The translations under genes and the position numbers were made by a program. From Mytilus edulis (taxonomy: Eukaryota > Mollusca > Bivalvia > Mytilida > Mytilidae), in the NCBI RefSeq assembly GCF_963676685.1, contig NC_092349.1, positions 35,322,293 through 35,386,292 of the forward strand: DNA of 64,000 nucleotides, in the 5' to 3' direction. Of this stretch, positions 21,840 to 33,029 are shown piece after piece. Each line of letters begins with the position of its first letter. Position 1 is the first letter of the stretch. Under the pieces are notes generated by a model, which searched no databases, had not been told where the DNA came from, and was given only the letters and a program-made list of their open reading frames with translations.

Positions 21840-22750
21840 TGGTCCTCTTATGATTTTTATCCTTCCTTTTCAAAGATTTGAGGAAAGGTGTGTACTTTTA
21901 ATGTGACGTCGTCAGGCATGGTCGCCTTTTTTCATGACGTCACAATAAGAAGAAGAAGAAAACAAGAAAATTTAACGTCACAATTAAATTTCAACCAATC
22001 ATTTGCCGGGAACAGATTTTTCACTAGTGAGTAGAAATATTTTTCTCACACCGGTCAGGAAATGTGAAAATAGCACAAAAATTAGAGAAAATATTTGATC
22101 CGATTTTTGTGAAATAGTCGTCTGAGTTATTTGTTGATAAACGTTGTCGAACTGTTTCAACTGGTCCGAAATCGATATTGGAGTATGTTTTGAATCACAA
22201 TCGGTCAGGTTTTCTTTACTATGGATAACCAAATGTTCCAATTGTTTCACTACGTTATTTTTCTTTCGTGGTTGAAGTTGTATCGTTTTTTCTCGGTTTA
22301 CGTTTCTTTGATATATGTATATACTGTTGATCTGTGTCTTCTGTGTCGGCATAATATTCATGTTATGCATGTAACATTGTATTATTGCGTGGAACACTAT
22401 TAACGCTGGTGACATCTGTGAAGTCATAACACTTTCGAGTCAGTTTTTTGTACTCCAAAATCAACCAATCAAAATGCTGGATTTCATGTTTCGAGCATGA
22501 TTTTTGTGCTCCGAGCACTGACCAAAGTTTTATGACTTCAACCTCTGACTGACGCAGGCAAACAGATATTGTTCAGTTGTAAATTTTTATTGTCGCTAGT
22601 ATCAGAGTCAATTAATAAAGTGGTCAATTGTATACCCCTGGAGCAATAATTTGGCCTGTATTTTCCGGTTCATATGAAAAGTACGAATCTTTCTCGTCTA
22701 GACTTTTACACGCCCTTACTAGTCCTGCGTGCATCGTGACAAGACAACCG
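21840..22750. other. Intergenic, no supported gene
   Basis: A 142-codon minus ORF (21999-22427) is the longest frame here; I see no domain in it. A related palindromic motif pair (TTTCGAGCATGA, GTGCTCCGAGCACT) lies at 22480-22520. Confidence 0.45.
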
Positions 22751-22751
22751 A

Positions 22752-23235
22752 AACTTGCAAAACTGGCAGGTGTCATCTGACCTTGACCTCATTTTCATGG
22801 TTCAGTGGTCGAAGTTAAGTTTTTGAGTTTTTGTCTTTTTTTCTAATACTATACGCAATAGGTCAACTTTATTTGGTGTATGGGCATATTTTATGATCTA
22901 TATATGTCAGTCGCGCAAGTTTAAATTGACCTTCACCCCATTTTCATGGTTCAGTGGTTATAGTTACGTTTTTGTGTTTTGGTCTGTTTTTCTATAACTA
23001 TACATGCTATAAGAAATAGCTACAGGTCCACTTTATTTGTTGTTAGCTGTACATGCCTGCCTGGCATGGTTCATCTTACCTTGACCTCATTATCATGGTT
23101 CAAAGGTCAATGTAAAGTTTACTTTGTTTATGTTAAGTTTATGCGGCAGTTGTAATAAAGCTTTATGTTTAGGACTATCAACATAATATAAATGATTAGT
23201 AAAGAAGGCGAGACATTTCAGCGTGTGCACTCTTG
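22752..23235 (+). mobile_element. Tandem-core element, truncated copy
   Basis: Matches the 3' two-thirds of 25158-26247: core units with TGACCTTGACCTCATTTTCA and GGTTCAGTGG, then the same tail ending GTGTGCACTCTTG. The 5' hairpin and GGC microsatellite are missing. Confidence 0.75.
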
Positions 23236-23239
23236 TTCT

Positions 23240-24550
23240 TTTTCTTTTTTTCTTATCTATATCCTTCATGGTATTATCAATCACTTGTTGATTTTTTTTG
23301 TTTTGATAGCCCTTTTTGATTCTTTAATTTACATGATATAAGTCATCTTCATCTTATCTCCAGGATGTCATAATATTCATTAGAATCTTTAAAATGGCAA
23401 AAAGAAAAGACGAAGAAAAAATAATAACATGAATTACAGTTTATCACTCTTTTCACTATTTGAGCATTTTCATTAATAAAAACAAGGAGATGTGGTACGT
23501 ATGATTGCTTATGAGACAACAATCGCCAAAGTTCAAATAAAGAGCATGTAAGCAATTAAAGGCAACCACGTGACATTCAACAATAAGAAAAACACATATC
23601 ATATACTAGTAGTCGATTATATAAGGTCCTGTGACATGATAAATCTGAAACAATTTAATTGAGATAACTAACGGCTAATTTATTTTAAAACATTTATGAA
23701 GAACTATGAATATGAAAGACATTAACCAATGACAACGGTTGGTGAAGATGTGGTATTTCATGTATTTCAAACTAAAAAATGCTAGTGAGGCAAATATTGT
23801 ACTGATAGGTATCAAAGGCAATCAACTGTTACAGACAAATATTAAAAGAACAGTACGCACGTACAATTTGTGCATTGCATACATATGTATAATGCAATGT
23901 GACATGCAAACTTTGTCAAATGATATATAGATCTAAATGAATTTTGGATAGAACATTTCAAAATGGATAAATAGTTTGATGTCATATTTTGCTGTTCTCA
24001 GTCTGATTTTGTCTTTTTTAAATGTGTGAAGGTTGATATTATTTATAAATTTAAAATCAAAGTAACCTATCGCTACATGGGACTGCGATTACTTTGAATC
24101 ACTGTGGAATATGCTAAGAAATGTGATTACTAAAGTATCAAAAAGGGGTGAAAAAGTTTTTAACTGTTTAAATTTTTTTTTCTAATTTGGGAAGTTCCTT
24201 TGAAACATGTTTGATAGTAGTAATGGGTCTAAAAAAAAAATATGAACATTTTCGTTCATTTTTTTTCACATAAATAAGGCCGTTAGTTTTCTCGTTTGAA
24301 TTGTTTTACATTGTCTTATCGGGGCCTTTTATAGCCGACTATGCGGTATGGGCTTTGCTCATTGTTGAAGGCCGTACGGTGACCTGTAGTTGTTAATGTC
24401 TGTGTCATTTTGGTCTTTTGTGGATAGTTGTCTCATTGGCAATCATACCACATCTTTTTTTGTGTATTGATTCCCAATAATTCTCTTTTATTTTTGTATT
24501 CAACTTTGTTAGAAAAACAAAAATACCTTACAAGATTGCAAGAAATGTTG
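23240..24550. other. Intergenic with repeat A copies
   Basis: Partial plus copy of repeat A at about 23484-23590 and a longer minus copy at about 24280-24460. No gene seen. Confidence 0.5.
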
Positions 24551-24559
24551 ACTAGTATA

Positions 24560-24790
24560 CTGGTGTTGAAAAAGAGTGGCCAAAGTCACCAAAGAGACAC
24601 TCAAACTCATGAGTCGAATATAAACTGACAACGCCATGTCCAGAAAAGAAACTAGACAAAAGGAACAATATTATAGCACACAAAACACAACATAGAACAA
24701 ATACGGACCTAGTAACACGAACCCAACCTAAAACTGGGAGTGATCTCCGGTCCTCCAAAACAGTAAGCAGATTCTGCTCCACATGCGACA
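24560..24790 (+). repeat. Dispersed repeat B (plus)
   Basis: Carries AAAGAGACACTCAAACTCAT, CTGACAACGCCATG and ACAACATAGAACAAATACGG, then AACTGGGAGTGATCTCCGG, matching the family consensus seen at 28890 and 52797. Confidence 0.7.
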
Positions 24791-25157
24791 CCCGTCATGT
24801 GGTGCTAAACGGATCATGTTATTGAAATAACTTCAGTTACCACGATCCCAATTGTGCGGAGGTAGAAATAAGTAAAAATCACTTTCTGCTACATGTAGTT
24901 TCTCCGTGTGAAAGTTGTTTTCAAGAATTACGACCGCTAGGTTGATCTGCATGGTTTTGTTGTATGTGTTTGTTATAAAATTTATAACACACACATTAAT
25001 AGTAAGGTTTGTCTTGGTACATGTAGTTACTGTACTGTTAAGACATGTTAGATACGTCTTTAGTCTGCTTTCATTTCCACATAAAGTTGTGATATGTACC
25101 AAGGTATAAGAAACTGAGTGTTAGTTTTGTTGCAGAGTATATTTTGCATCTAGTTTT

Positions 25158-26247
25158 TGTCGAGCCTGCAACTTTTGTTGCAGAAAGCTCGACATAGGGA
25201 TAGTGATCCGGCGGCGGCGGCGTCGGCGGCGGTGTTAGCTCACTTCTTAAAAGCTATATATTTTAAAAGGTGGAAGACCTGGATGCTTCATATTTTGTAT
25301 ATAGATGCCTCATGTTACGAAGTTTCCGTCAGTCACATGTCCAATGTCCTTGACCTCATTTTCATGGTTCAGTGACCACTTGAAAAAAAAGTTCAGAATT
25401 TTTGTAACGTTGAATTCTCTCTTATTATAAGTAATAGGATAACTATATTTGGTATGTGCGTACCTTGCAAGGTCCTCATGCCCGTCAGACAGTTTTCACT
25501 TGACCACGACCTCATTTCATGGATCAGTGAACAAGGTTAAGTTTTGGTGGTCAAGTCCATATCTCAGATACTATAAGCAATAGGGCTAGTATATTTGGTG
25601 TATGGAAGGACTGGAAGGTGTACATGTCCAACTGGCAGGTGTCATCTGACCTTGACCTCATTTTCATGGTTCAGTGGTTATAGTTAAGTTTTTGTGTTTT
25701 GGTCTGTTTTTCTCATAATTTATGCAATAGGTCTACTATATTTGTTGTATGGAATGATTGTAAGGTGTACATGTCTAGCGGGCAGATGTCATCTGACCTT
25801 GACCTCATTTTCATGGTTCAGTGGTCAAAGTTAAGTTTTTAAGTTTTGATCTTTTTATCTAATATTATAAGCCAAAGGTCAACTATATTTGGTGTATGGA
25901 AATATATTATGATCTATATGTCAGTCCCGCAGGTTTTATTTGACCATGACCTCAATTGCACGGTTCATTGGACAGTGTTAAGTTTTTGTGTTTTGGTCTA
26001 TTTTTCTTAAACTATAAGTAATAGGTCAACTATATTTGTTGTATGGAAGCATTGTTAGCTGTACATGTCTGCCTGGCATGGTTCATCTGACCTTGACCTC
26101 ATTTTCATGGTTCATTGGTCTTTGTTTAACTATCTTGTTTAATGTTAAGTTTATGTGACAGTTGTAATAACGCTTTATACTTAGGACTATCAACATAATA
26201 TCAATGATTAGTAAAGAAGGCGAGAAATTTCAGTGTGTGCACTCTTG
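25158..26247 (+). mobile_element. Pearl/HINE-like tandem-core element
   Basis: 5' hairpin GTCGAGCCTGCAAC / GTTGCAGAAAGCTCGAC (25159-25193), a GGC/GTC microsatellite (25208-25235), about six core units of roughly 150 bp (25345-26150) and a fixed tail ending GTGTGCACTCTTG. Hairpin, microsatellite and ~150-180 bp core repeats are the layout of the bivalve pearl elements and related Helitron-like non-autonomous elements. Each core begins near TGACCTTGACCTCATTTTCA. No coding capacity. Confidence 0.75.
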
Positions 26248-26942
26248 TATTGTTAATATGCGTCTGTGTAACAACGCTTGCATCAATTGAAACAGCTAAC
26301 ACTATTTTTCACAAATCTGAACCATATACCGAGATCTGGATGAGAATGAATAAATACATGAAATAGAGAACAATTAATGGACCTATAAAAAAAAGAAAAT
26401 AATTGTGTGTTAAAATATAAAGAACAAAGAATAACCACGATAACAGTGTGGTAAAATATAAAGAAAAGAGAATAATGTCGTTCGAAAATGTAAAGAATAA
26501 AAAAAAATGTCACAAAAATTAAAGAATAAAGGAATGGAGGAACAGCAGACCCGCCATACAACAAATCATGTATCATTTATAAATCCATGTGCATAAAAGT
26601 CAGTAATATAAAAAACAAGTATAATTACATTTCACAACATGTTTAATTACTTTAATGTGCATCTCTGTCACAACATAAGAAAAACAAAATATAATTCTTA
26701 TCAATTTTAAAAGTTTGGAATATAACAGAGTACAATTGTACACCAAGTATAATTTAACCTTGAGTTCGATAAGTTTGAAGTGTGATTGTCTCAGTTAACT
26801 AAGTCGTCCAAACTTTCCGTCACATTAATCACGTTTCAAATGTTGTCTGCGTTGTTTTTTTCTTTTTCGAAATCAGACATACCCGTGTGTATTCAACCTG
26901 TTTTCTTTGATGACATCACGTATAATATACACCTCTCTTGGA

Positions 26943-28763
26943 CTAGTCTTTAGTTTTTTTACTATGGCTTCTCATGTGATTATTTAGTGAAACAGCTGAA
27001 CGAAATGTATCTTCACATTTGCTACATGTAAATGGATTATCACCTGTATGTATTCGTCTATGATTCTGTAACGATCTATTAGAGCTAAATATGGTGTCAC
27101 ATATGTCACATGTGACTTTGTTTTCACCAGTATGCGTTTTCAAATGTTTTTGTAATCCGTCTTGTCGAAAGAATGATTTATTGCAAACACCGCAATTATA
27201 TGGTTTTATGCCATCATGTTGACTCTTCATATGTGCTCGCATATTGGTGTTTGTATTAAAACCCGTGTTACATACAACACATTTATATAAACGTGTTTCA
27301 CCAGTGTGTGTTCTTCTGTGGGTATCTAAAGTATCACTGTTACCAAATATTTTACCACATATGTTACAATCATGGAGTTGGTCACCAGTATGTATTTTCA
27401 TGTGTCCATACAGTTTCGCATTACTGGTAAAACATTTGCCACATACGTTACATATGTTTGATTTCTCACGTGCACCTTTGTGTATTTGCATGTGCTTTTG
27501 AAGGTATTGTTTAGTGGCAAAACATTTTTTGCATACATTACACTCGAACAATTTTTCATCCGAATGTGTAATTGCGTGTCTTTTTAGGTCCCTACTCTTA
27601 GAAAATTCTCTACCACAAATGTTGCATTTATATGGTTTTTCACTAGTATGTATTTTCATGTGCTTCTTTAAGTCATTCTTTTCCCTAATTTTTATTCCAC
27701 ACATGCTGCATGTGTGAGGTTTTTCATCGGAATGGGTTCTCAAATGTACTTTTAAGTTTCCATAGTGTCTGAATTGTTTTCCACATAGATCACATTCATG
27801 AGGTTTATCCCCGGTATGTATAGCCATGTGTGAATTGAGATGATATTTACGCCTGAATGTTTTTTCACATAAATCACATTTGTACGGTTTTTTGTCAGAA
27901 TGAATGTCCCTATGAATTTTTAGGTTCCCAGCTGTTGAACACTTTTGCCAACAAATCTCACATTCAAAGTTTTTTTCACCAGTATGTGTTTTCCTATGTC
28001 TATTTAAAACACCGATTCTATTAAAACCTTTACCACAAGTTTCACATTCATATGACGTGTCGCCTGTATGTGTTTTTCTATGATTCAACAAGTCACCACT
28101 CCATACAAATCCTTTCTCGCATACATCACATTTGTGACGAGAACCTGTATGCTTTGTCATATGTTTTAAAAAATTGTATTGCCAACAAAAACCTTGACTA
28201 CAAATCTCACATTTATAAGGTTTTTCGCCTGTATGTATTCTTTCGTGTTTCTGTAAATCACCAAGGCGACGAAATGTTTTACAACAAACATTGCAATTAA
28301 AGGATCTTTCTTCAGAATGGATTATCATATGACCCAATAAAACACTTTTGTAAGGGAAACCTTTACCACATACATTGCATTTATGAGCCTTTTCACCAGT
28401 GTGCATTTTAATGTGATTCTTCAAGTTACCAGTCTGAGAAAATGTTTTGCCGCAAGTTTCACATTTATAAGGTCTAGCCTTAGTGTATCTTTGAATGATT
28501 GTCTTCAAAAAATAATTTTTTGATATCAGCTCATTAGTTGTATTGGTTTGAATAGGTTTGTCTTCAAAACCGATTTTTAAAGCCTTGCCATTTTCATCTA
28601 CATCTATATAACATGGTTTATCATTATCCATATCGGATTTGTCGACTTTGTAATGCTCTCCATTCCTTTCATTATCAATACTGTAAGTTGTTCCATCCAT
28701 AACAAGTTTGATTTTATCCACTTCCGGTACAGGTATTTCGATCTTCTTGGTTGATTCAGCACT
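26943..28763 (-). CDS. C2H2 zinc-finger protein, 18 fingers (terminal exon)
   Basis: A single open frame with 18 consecutive C2H2 fingers (C-x2-C-x12-H-x3-5-H) joined mostly by H-T-G-E-K-type linkers, implying sequence-specific nucleic-acid binding in the nucleus. The N-terminal ~85 residues are acidic and lack a KRAB, BTB or ZAD signature that I can see. The first in-frame ATG is at 28700, but the frame is open up to 28763, and K-K-I/F-E-I-x-V-P-E-V before that ATG is shared with the paralogue. That suggests the true start is in an upstream exon, spliced at CTAG|AGTGCT. Stop at 26943-26945. All 18 fingers keep their four ligands. Target genes are unknown. Confidence 0.92.
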   Translation of the reverse strand, partial: SAESTKKIEIPVPEVDKIKLVMDGTTYSIDNERNGEHYKVDKSDMDNDKPCYIDVDENGKALKIGFEDKPIQTNTTNELISKNYFLKTIIQRYTKARPYKCETCGKTFSQTGNLKNHIKMHTGEKAHKCNVCGKGFPYKSVLLGHMIIHSEERSFNCNVCCKTFRRLGDLQKHERIHTGEKPYKCEICSQGFCWQYNFLKHMTKHTGSRHKCDVCEKGFVWSGDLLNHRKTHTGDTSYECETCGKGFNRIGVLNRHRKTHTGEKNFECEICWQKCSTAGNLKIHRDIHSDKKPYKCDLCEKTFRRKYHLNSHMAIHTGDKPHECDLCGKQFRHYGNLKVHLRTHSDEKPHTCSMCGIKIREKNDLKKHMKIHTSEKPYKCNICGREFSKSRDLKRHAITHSDEKLFECNVCKKCFATKQYLQKHMQIHKGAREKSNICNVCGKCFTSNAKLYGHMKIHTGDQLHDCNICGKIFGNSDTLDTHRRTHTGETRLYKCVVCNTGFNTNTNMRAHMKSQHDGIKPYNCGVCNKSFFRQDGLQKHLKTHTGENKVTCDICDTIFSSNRSLQNHRRIHTGDNPFTCSKCEDTFRSAVSLNNHMRSHSKKTKD

Positions 28764-28889
28764 CTAGTTATTACTACACAAGCTGTGTTCTAGTCTTTCT
28801 AGACCTAAACATTAAAGAAAAGGAATGATGTTAATTTGACTTTTGATTTTTAATCAATGGTTATAATTGTCGTACTTAAAGAAGGGTGA

Positions 28890-29090
28890 AAGATACCAGA
28901 GGAAAAGTCACCGGCTTATAAATAAAAAATAAACTGACAAAATGGACAACGCCATGGCTAAAAATGAAAAAGACAAACAGACAAATAATAGTACACAAGA
29001 AACAACATAGAAAACTAAAGACTGGGCAACACGAACCTCACCAAAAACTGGGCGATGTGATCTCAGGTGATCCGGAAGGGTAAGAAGATC
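28890..29090 (+). repeat. Dispersed repeat B (plus)
   Basis: AAGATACCAGAGGAAAAGTC..., CTGACAAAATGGACAACGCC, ACAACATAGAAAACTAAAGA, GGGCGATGTGATCTCAGGTG. It interrupts the zinc-finger locus upstream flank in copy 1 only. Confidence 0.75.
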
Positions 29091-29302
29091 CGGCTTAATA
29101 ATGAAAGCTAAAAGGAATGGAAAGCGATGTAGAGTGCGACATAAGCAAATGCAAAGATATTATAACGTGGTAGGCGTACGGTCAACAGTAGACAAGAAAC
29201 TATACAACACATATAAAGCAAGATATCGATGGCCCCAAGATCGTTTCGAATCTAGAAAAGAAACGTCATGAACATTTTAACACGTTTATTGACAAATTGG
29301 CG

Positions 29303-29427
29303 AAAGATACCAGAGGGACAGTCGAACTCATAGATAAAAAAATAAACTGACAACACCATGGCTAAAAAAGACAAAGACACATAATAGTAAACACGGCGAC
29401 ACAACATAGAAAACTAAAGACTAAGTG
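29303..29427 (+). repeat. Dispersed repeat B (plus, truncated)
   Basis: Starts GCGAAAGATACCAGAGGGAC and breaks off after ACAACATAGAAAACTAAAGA. A second insertion of the same family in the same flank. Confidence 0.75.
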
Positions 29428-29599
29428 AAATGTTTGCTTAATGTTCACTTTCTTGTCCAGATTACTAAAGTGAAGGTAAGCGTCTAAGGTGCGCGGAAAC
29501 ACCGGACTGTACCGTATCTATGATTCATTTTGTTTCTGTTTCAATAAACATGATAATTAAATGTACCAATTTTGAGTTCTTACACTTCCTTATATTCAT

Positions 29600-31222
29600 T
29601 TCTACTCTATCCACAAAGATCATGTACCAAATATTTTCTTTTTTAATAGCTGGAAAACAATCAATAAACGCCAGATGCCCAAATAGGCCACCAACCTGAT
29701 CTCTTTTGGAAGTTACTGGAGGACTAATTAACGCATACAAACAAACAACATAATCGTATATATTCTACGTCAACATAGAAATATTCAATATTATTTCTCT
29801 TTATCCTGCAATTTGGTGTTCTACTTTACAGACACAGCGGCCCTACAGATCGCTATGTTGTATAATTATGTATACTAAACAGATATATCGCGCTAAAGCT
29901 CCGCCCACTGCCGGACTGAGTATTGTATGAACCTGCGAGACCTCAGAATGTGTATTAAAGTCGCATTCAAATGACGTATTAATTGCGAATTTACAATTTC
30001 TTTTATACGTTCTGTTTGTTTTAAAACATTTCTTTAGAGCAATAAGATTCACACCAACTATAGATTGCTTCCGTGCTTCATACAAAATGTACTTTGGTCA
30101 ACGCTTTTACATCCCAATAAAGTTACAAAAAGAAGCATTCAATTCTTAATTGCAATTCATTTTCATTATTATTATTTTAATTACATGCTCGTATCCAGAG
30201 TAAACTAAAAAGTGTGGTTGATTTCTATTGGTTAATCAGTAAGGATTCTCGGTGTTTTACATTTATATATAAGATAATTGATTAAAAGCTTTTCTTTTCT
30301 TCTCGGTAGTAATCAATAGTTGTTTAGATTAAAATATTTTTGAGTGCACCTTTATATACAAGTTTGTATCGAAGTACGCGGTTGGTTAAAGTTGTTATTT
30401 CTTCACCTGTAATTAGTATATAAAGGAGATATTTTATTAATTCGGCCGCTTGATCGTATAAAGCCGAGATCTGTATATTAAAGACATAATCGATATTTGA
30501 TTTGAATAAAACCGCCGTTGTTTATCTTTATTATTAAGGGCTTACGGGTGTATTATACCCCGATGTCTGAATAAGACACTGCAACTTGGTTTGAATAAAA
30601 CCGATATGCTTTATTTCTCAGGGTGATTCTTCGTTGCTTTATTTTGTCCGGTTTTAGTCCATAGCGTGTTCTAGTAAGAATTGAGTAATTTAAAGTAACT
30701 TTTATATTTCGGGGGTTTGAATTTAATATTTAATGAGATTACGATAAAGTGAAATAGTTTAGGGTATTTACGGTCAAATTCCATTTGTTTAGAAGCCGAA
30801 ACTTAATATTCATTTTACATTTTTGATAAGAACTTTTACATTATTTTAAAATGTAATATTTTATGTGACTTTGATACTTTGTATTGTTATTGCAATTATC
30901 TACATCTGTTGATATTTTGAGAGACCTTATTAAATTATATAGACTTACTCATCTCGACCTCTTCAGCCAAGGAAACTCGGGGACCAGTGGTTCGAACCTT
31001 TATACGAGGTTAACAGTCGGTTTTTATACAATTTATAGTCGGAAATATCAAGTAGACTTGTGTTCGGGAATTAATTAATTTCCGAGCCATAAGATCAATT
31101 ACGCTTGAGTTAATATAATTGTCCGATTACAAGTGTTTCAATTTGTAGTTAACTTATGGATAGTGAGGTCAATGTCAATTATCAGAAGAGAGTATTGATT
31201 TGTCGGTGTACTTATAGGTAAA
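29600..31222. other. Intergenic; possible degraded LTR or promoter
   Basis: No supported gene. 30410-30640 has a TATA-like GTATATAAAGG (30417-30427), two AATAAA-containing segments and GC-rich blocks, which would suit a decayed LTR, but I found no second copy. An 80-codon minus ORF at 29843-30085 lies in probable repeat sequence. Confidence 0.35.
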
Positions 31223-32504
31223 CAGGGGCGTAGCTACCCGGAGGCACGACAGCACGTGCATCCACGTCGTTTTCACAAATAAAAAAAATTAAAAAATTAA
31301 AAAATTAAAAAAAAAAGCAGAAGAGAGAGAGATGCGTTGGTCAATCGGAATCGGAGACTGTTGGTGTCTTTCCGTATATCCCGGATATTAGTTTGACAAC
31401 CAAGTTACAAGTGTTGATGAAGCTGTTCATTCAGAAAACTTGAAGATCGTATAGCTCCGAAGTTGCGTGCACATTGATTCGGCATGCAAAAAAAGAAATC
31501 GCAAAATAAAAATTTATAAATTGAATGTTAATGGAAACACCTATGTTGTCACTTTTTTTAATTGATGAAATATCATTAAATAACGACATTTGGTTTCAAA
31601 ATAAAAAAAAAATGGAGATTATGACAAAATCGGAATGTTACTTGTATTTTTTACAAGATTTTTACTTTTGAATTTGTAATACTCAGTCTAAGATATGTAG
31701 TTTTGGAGCACATTTTACAGTGAACAGTTCATCAGTTTGGAATGAGATGTACCAATCGACATTAGAATTGTCAGATCCCTTCGATATCGTTGAAAATATG
31801 CCGAGGCGATGTGGTTGACAGACTACCGGAGCCAATCACCCTGCAACCACGCCAAAACAGTATTGGAAAGTCTCATTATTTTTTGCGTTCATAGACCATA
31901 TGATAAGTCAACTGGAGAGTGGAGTCGCGTCAACTTATCAGAAAATCGCTTCTTTGTGCTGTATCTGCTTCATCGTGTTGTAGGAAATACCACAAACGAA
32001 CAAATCTCAATATTGTCTGAAACATACGAAACTGACCTAGCATGTAATTTTGACGAATTTAATTGGGAGGTCGCTCGATGCCGAACACGAACGCTGGTTT
32101 ATAACATCTCGCGAGTGCTACCATGCCATGATGGCCCTGAGATCTATCAGTCACGGTACTACGTATGTAATTGAAAACAAATGTACGATCAACAATGAAC
32201 AACGAAAGATACATAGCATTACTGCATATTCATCGGGATTTCAGTGTGAATGATGACAAAGTAATAGAGAAGTTTTGGACAATTTTGAGTAAATTCTGTA
32301 TCACAAATATGTGTTGTTTATGTATTACTATATTCAGAAGATTTATTAATAGTTTTACATTCATAAATTTGTATCTACATATAGCTCCTCTAGGATCTTT
32401 TAACCGTCCTATGACCAAAAACCGAAAGAAAAAAAAATCTGCATAATAGGGTCCCAAATTGGCAGTACTTGCTTCCACATCGTTTCTTTCTAGCTACGCC
32501 CCTG
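31223..32504 (+). mobile_element. Decayed hAT transposon
   Basis: Terminal inverted repeats CAGGGGCGTAGCTA / TAGCTACGCCCCTG. GGTAAA occurs directly outside both ends (31217-31222, 32505-32510): six matching bases where hAT usually gives eight. The interior has a broken transposase, including a hATC dimerisation-like segment (R-S-T-M-N-N-E-R-Y-I-A-L-L-H-I-H-R-D at about 32180-32240), supporting hAT. At 1.28 kb it is a deleted, inactive copy. Confidence 0.85.
31809..32290 (+). pseudogene. hAT transposase remnant
   Basis: Two overlapping frames share the signal: 31809-32174 (upstream part, unclear) and 32171-32446, whose start matches the C-terminal hATC domain that dimerises hAT transposases (S-T-M-N-N-E-R...L-H-I-H-R-D...V-I-E-K-F). 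At least one frameshift near 32100-32175 separates them. The catalytic residues and BED finger cannot be identified. Confidence 0.6.
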
Positions 32505-32804
32505 GGTAAAGGTGGGTTCTAAGAGGAGACAAACGTATTCACGGTATTGTTTTTATACACACGATAAAAAGGAACTCATCATTACATGTACAATGTAGCT
32601 TTAGAGGCTGAGTTAACATTATAGCTGAATTTAACAAATACACACACAGATAGTAAAAGAAAGATATGGGGCCCTGTTGTAAAACGTCCAAGGCTGAGAG
32701 AAAAGAATATTGCATTTTTTTTTAAAAGATTTTTTTTATTTTTTTTATTATTGAAACTTAAAGCTCGTACATAGAGTTTATTTAAGAATATATATAATTT
32801 CAAA

Positions 32805-33026
32805 ATGGCAGAAGGGGGCAAACATATTAGTTCTGAAGATTACATACCCGTTGAAATGGCAAATAATAGAGTCATGAGCTTTATCATGTTTATTAGTGAT
32901 ATTGAAAGAGATTTGGAGGTTATGAGACACAAGACATTTACAGATTATGAGGATCATAGAGGTCTGTCTAATCCTGGTCTTGGTGCAAGTCGATTTTTAA
33001 TAGGTTCTACTGAGGGAGAAGGTTGA
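32805..33026 (+). CDS. Short ORF of unknown function, possible retroelement remnant
   Basis: 73 codons from ATG 32805 (M-A-E-G-G-K-H...), hydrophilic and coding-like in composition. Coding-like sequence reappears in other frames to about 33360 (for example R-E-Y-E-E-I-P-Q-N-R-R-E-L near 33245-33285), separated by stops. That pattern fits a decayed gag-like gene better than a live exon. I do not recognise the family. Confidence 0.25.
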   Translation: MAEGGKHISSEDYIPVEMANNRVMSFIMFISDIERDLEVMRHKTFTDYEDHRGLSNPGLGASRFLIGSTEGEG

Positions 33027-33029
33027 TTC

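Larger units (their letters stand above)
26284..29600 (-). repeat. Segmental duplication, copy 1 (zinc-finger locus)
   Basis: Non-coding flanks as well as coding sequence match 34795-41080 in the same orientation: 26284-26620 with 34795-35240 (3' side), 29105-29300 with 38100-38590 and 29430-29590 with 40900-41080 (5' side). Copy 1 gained repeat B insertions at 28890-29090 and 29303-29427 that copy 2 lacks. Confidence 0.8.

Noticed and set aside
21999..22427. 142-codon minus ORF
   Set aside because: No domain, composition follows the local AT-rich sequence, and it lies next to foldback repeats.
27244..28300. Plus-strand ORFs opposite the zinc-finger exon
   Set aside because: Antisense shadows of the 18-finger coding sequence.
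30960..31020. GTGGTTCGAACC as a tRNA T-arm
   Set aside because: No A box, anticodon arm or acceptor pairing at the required distances.
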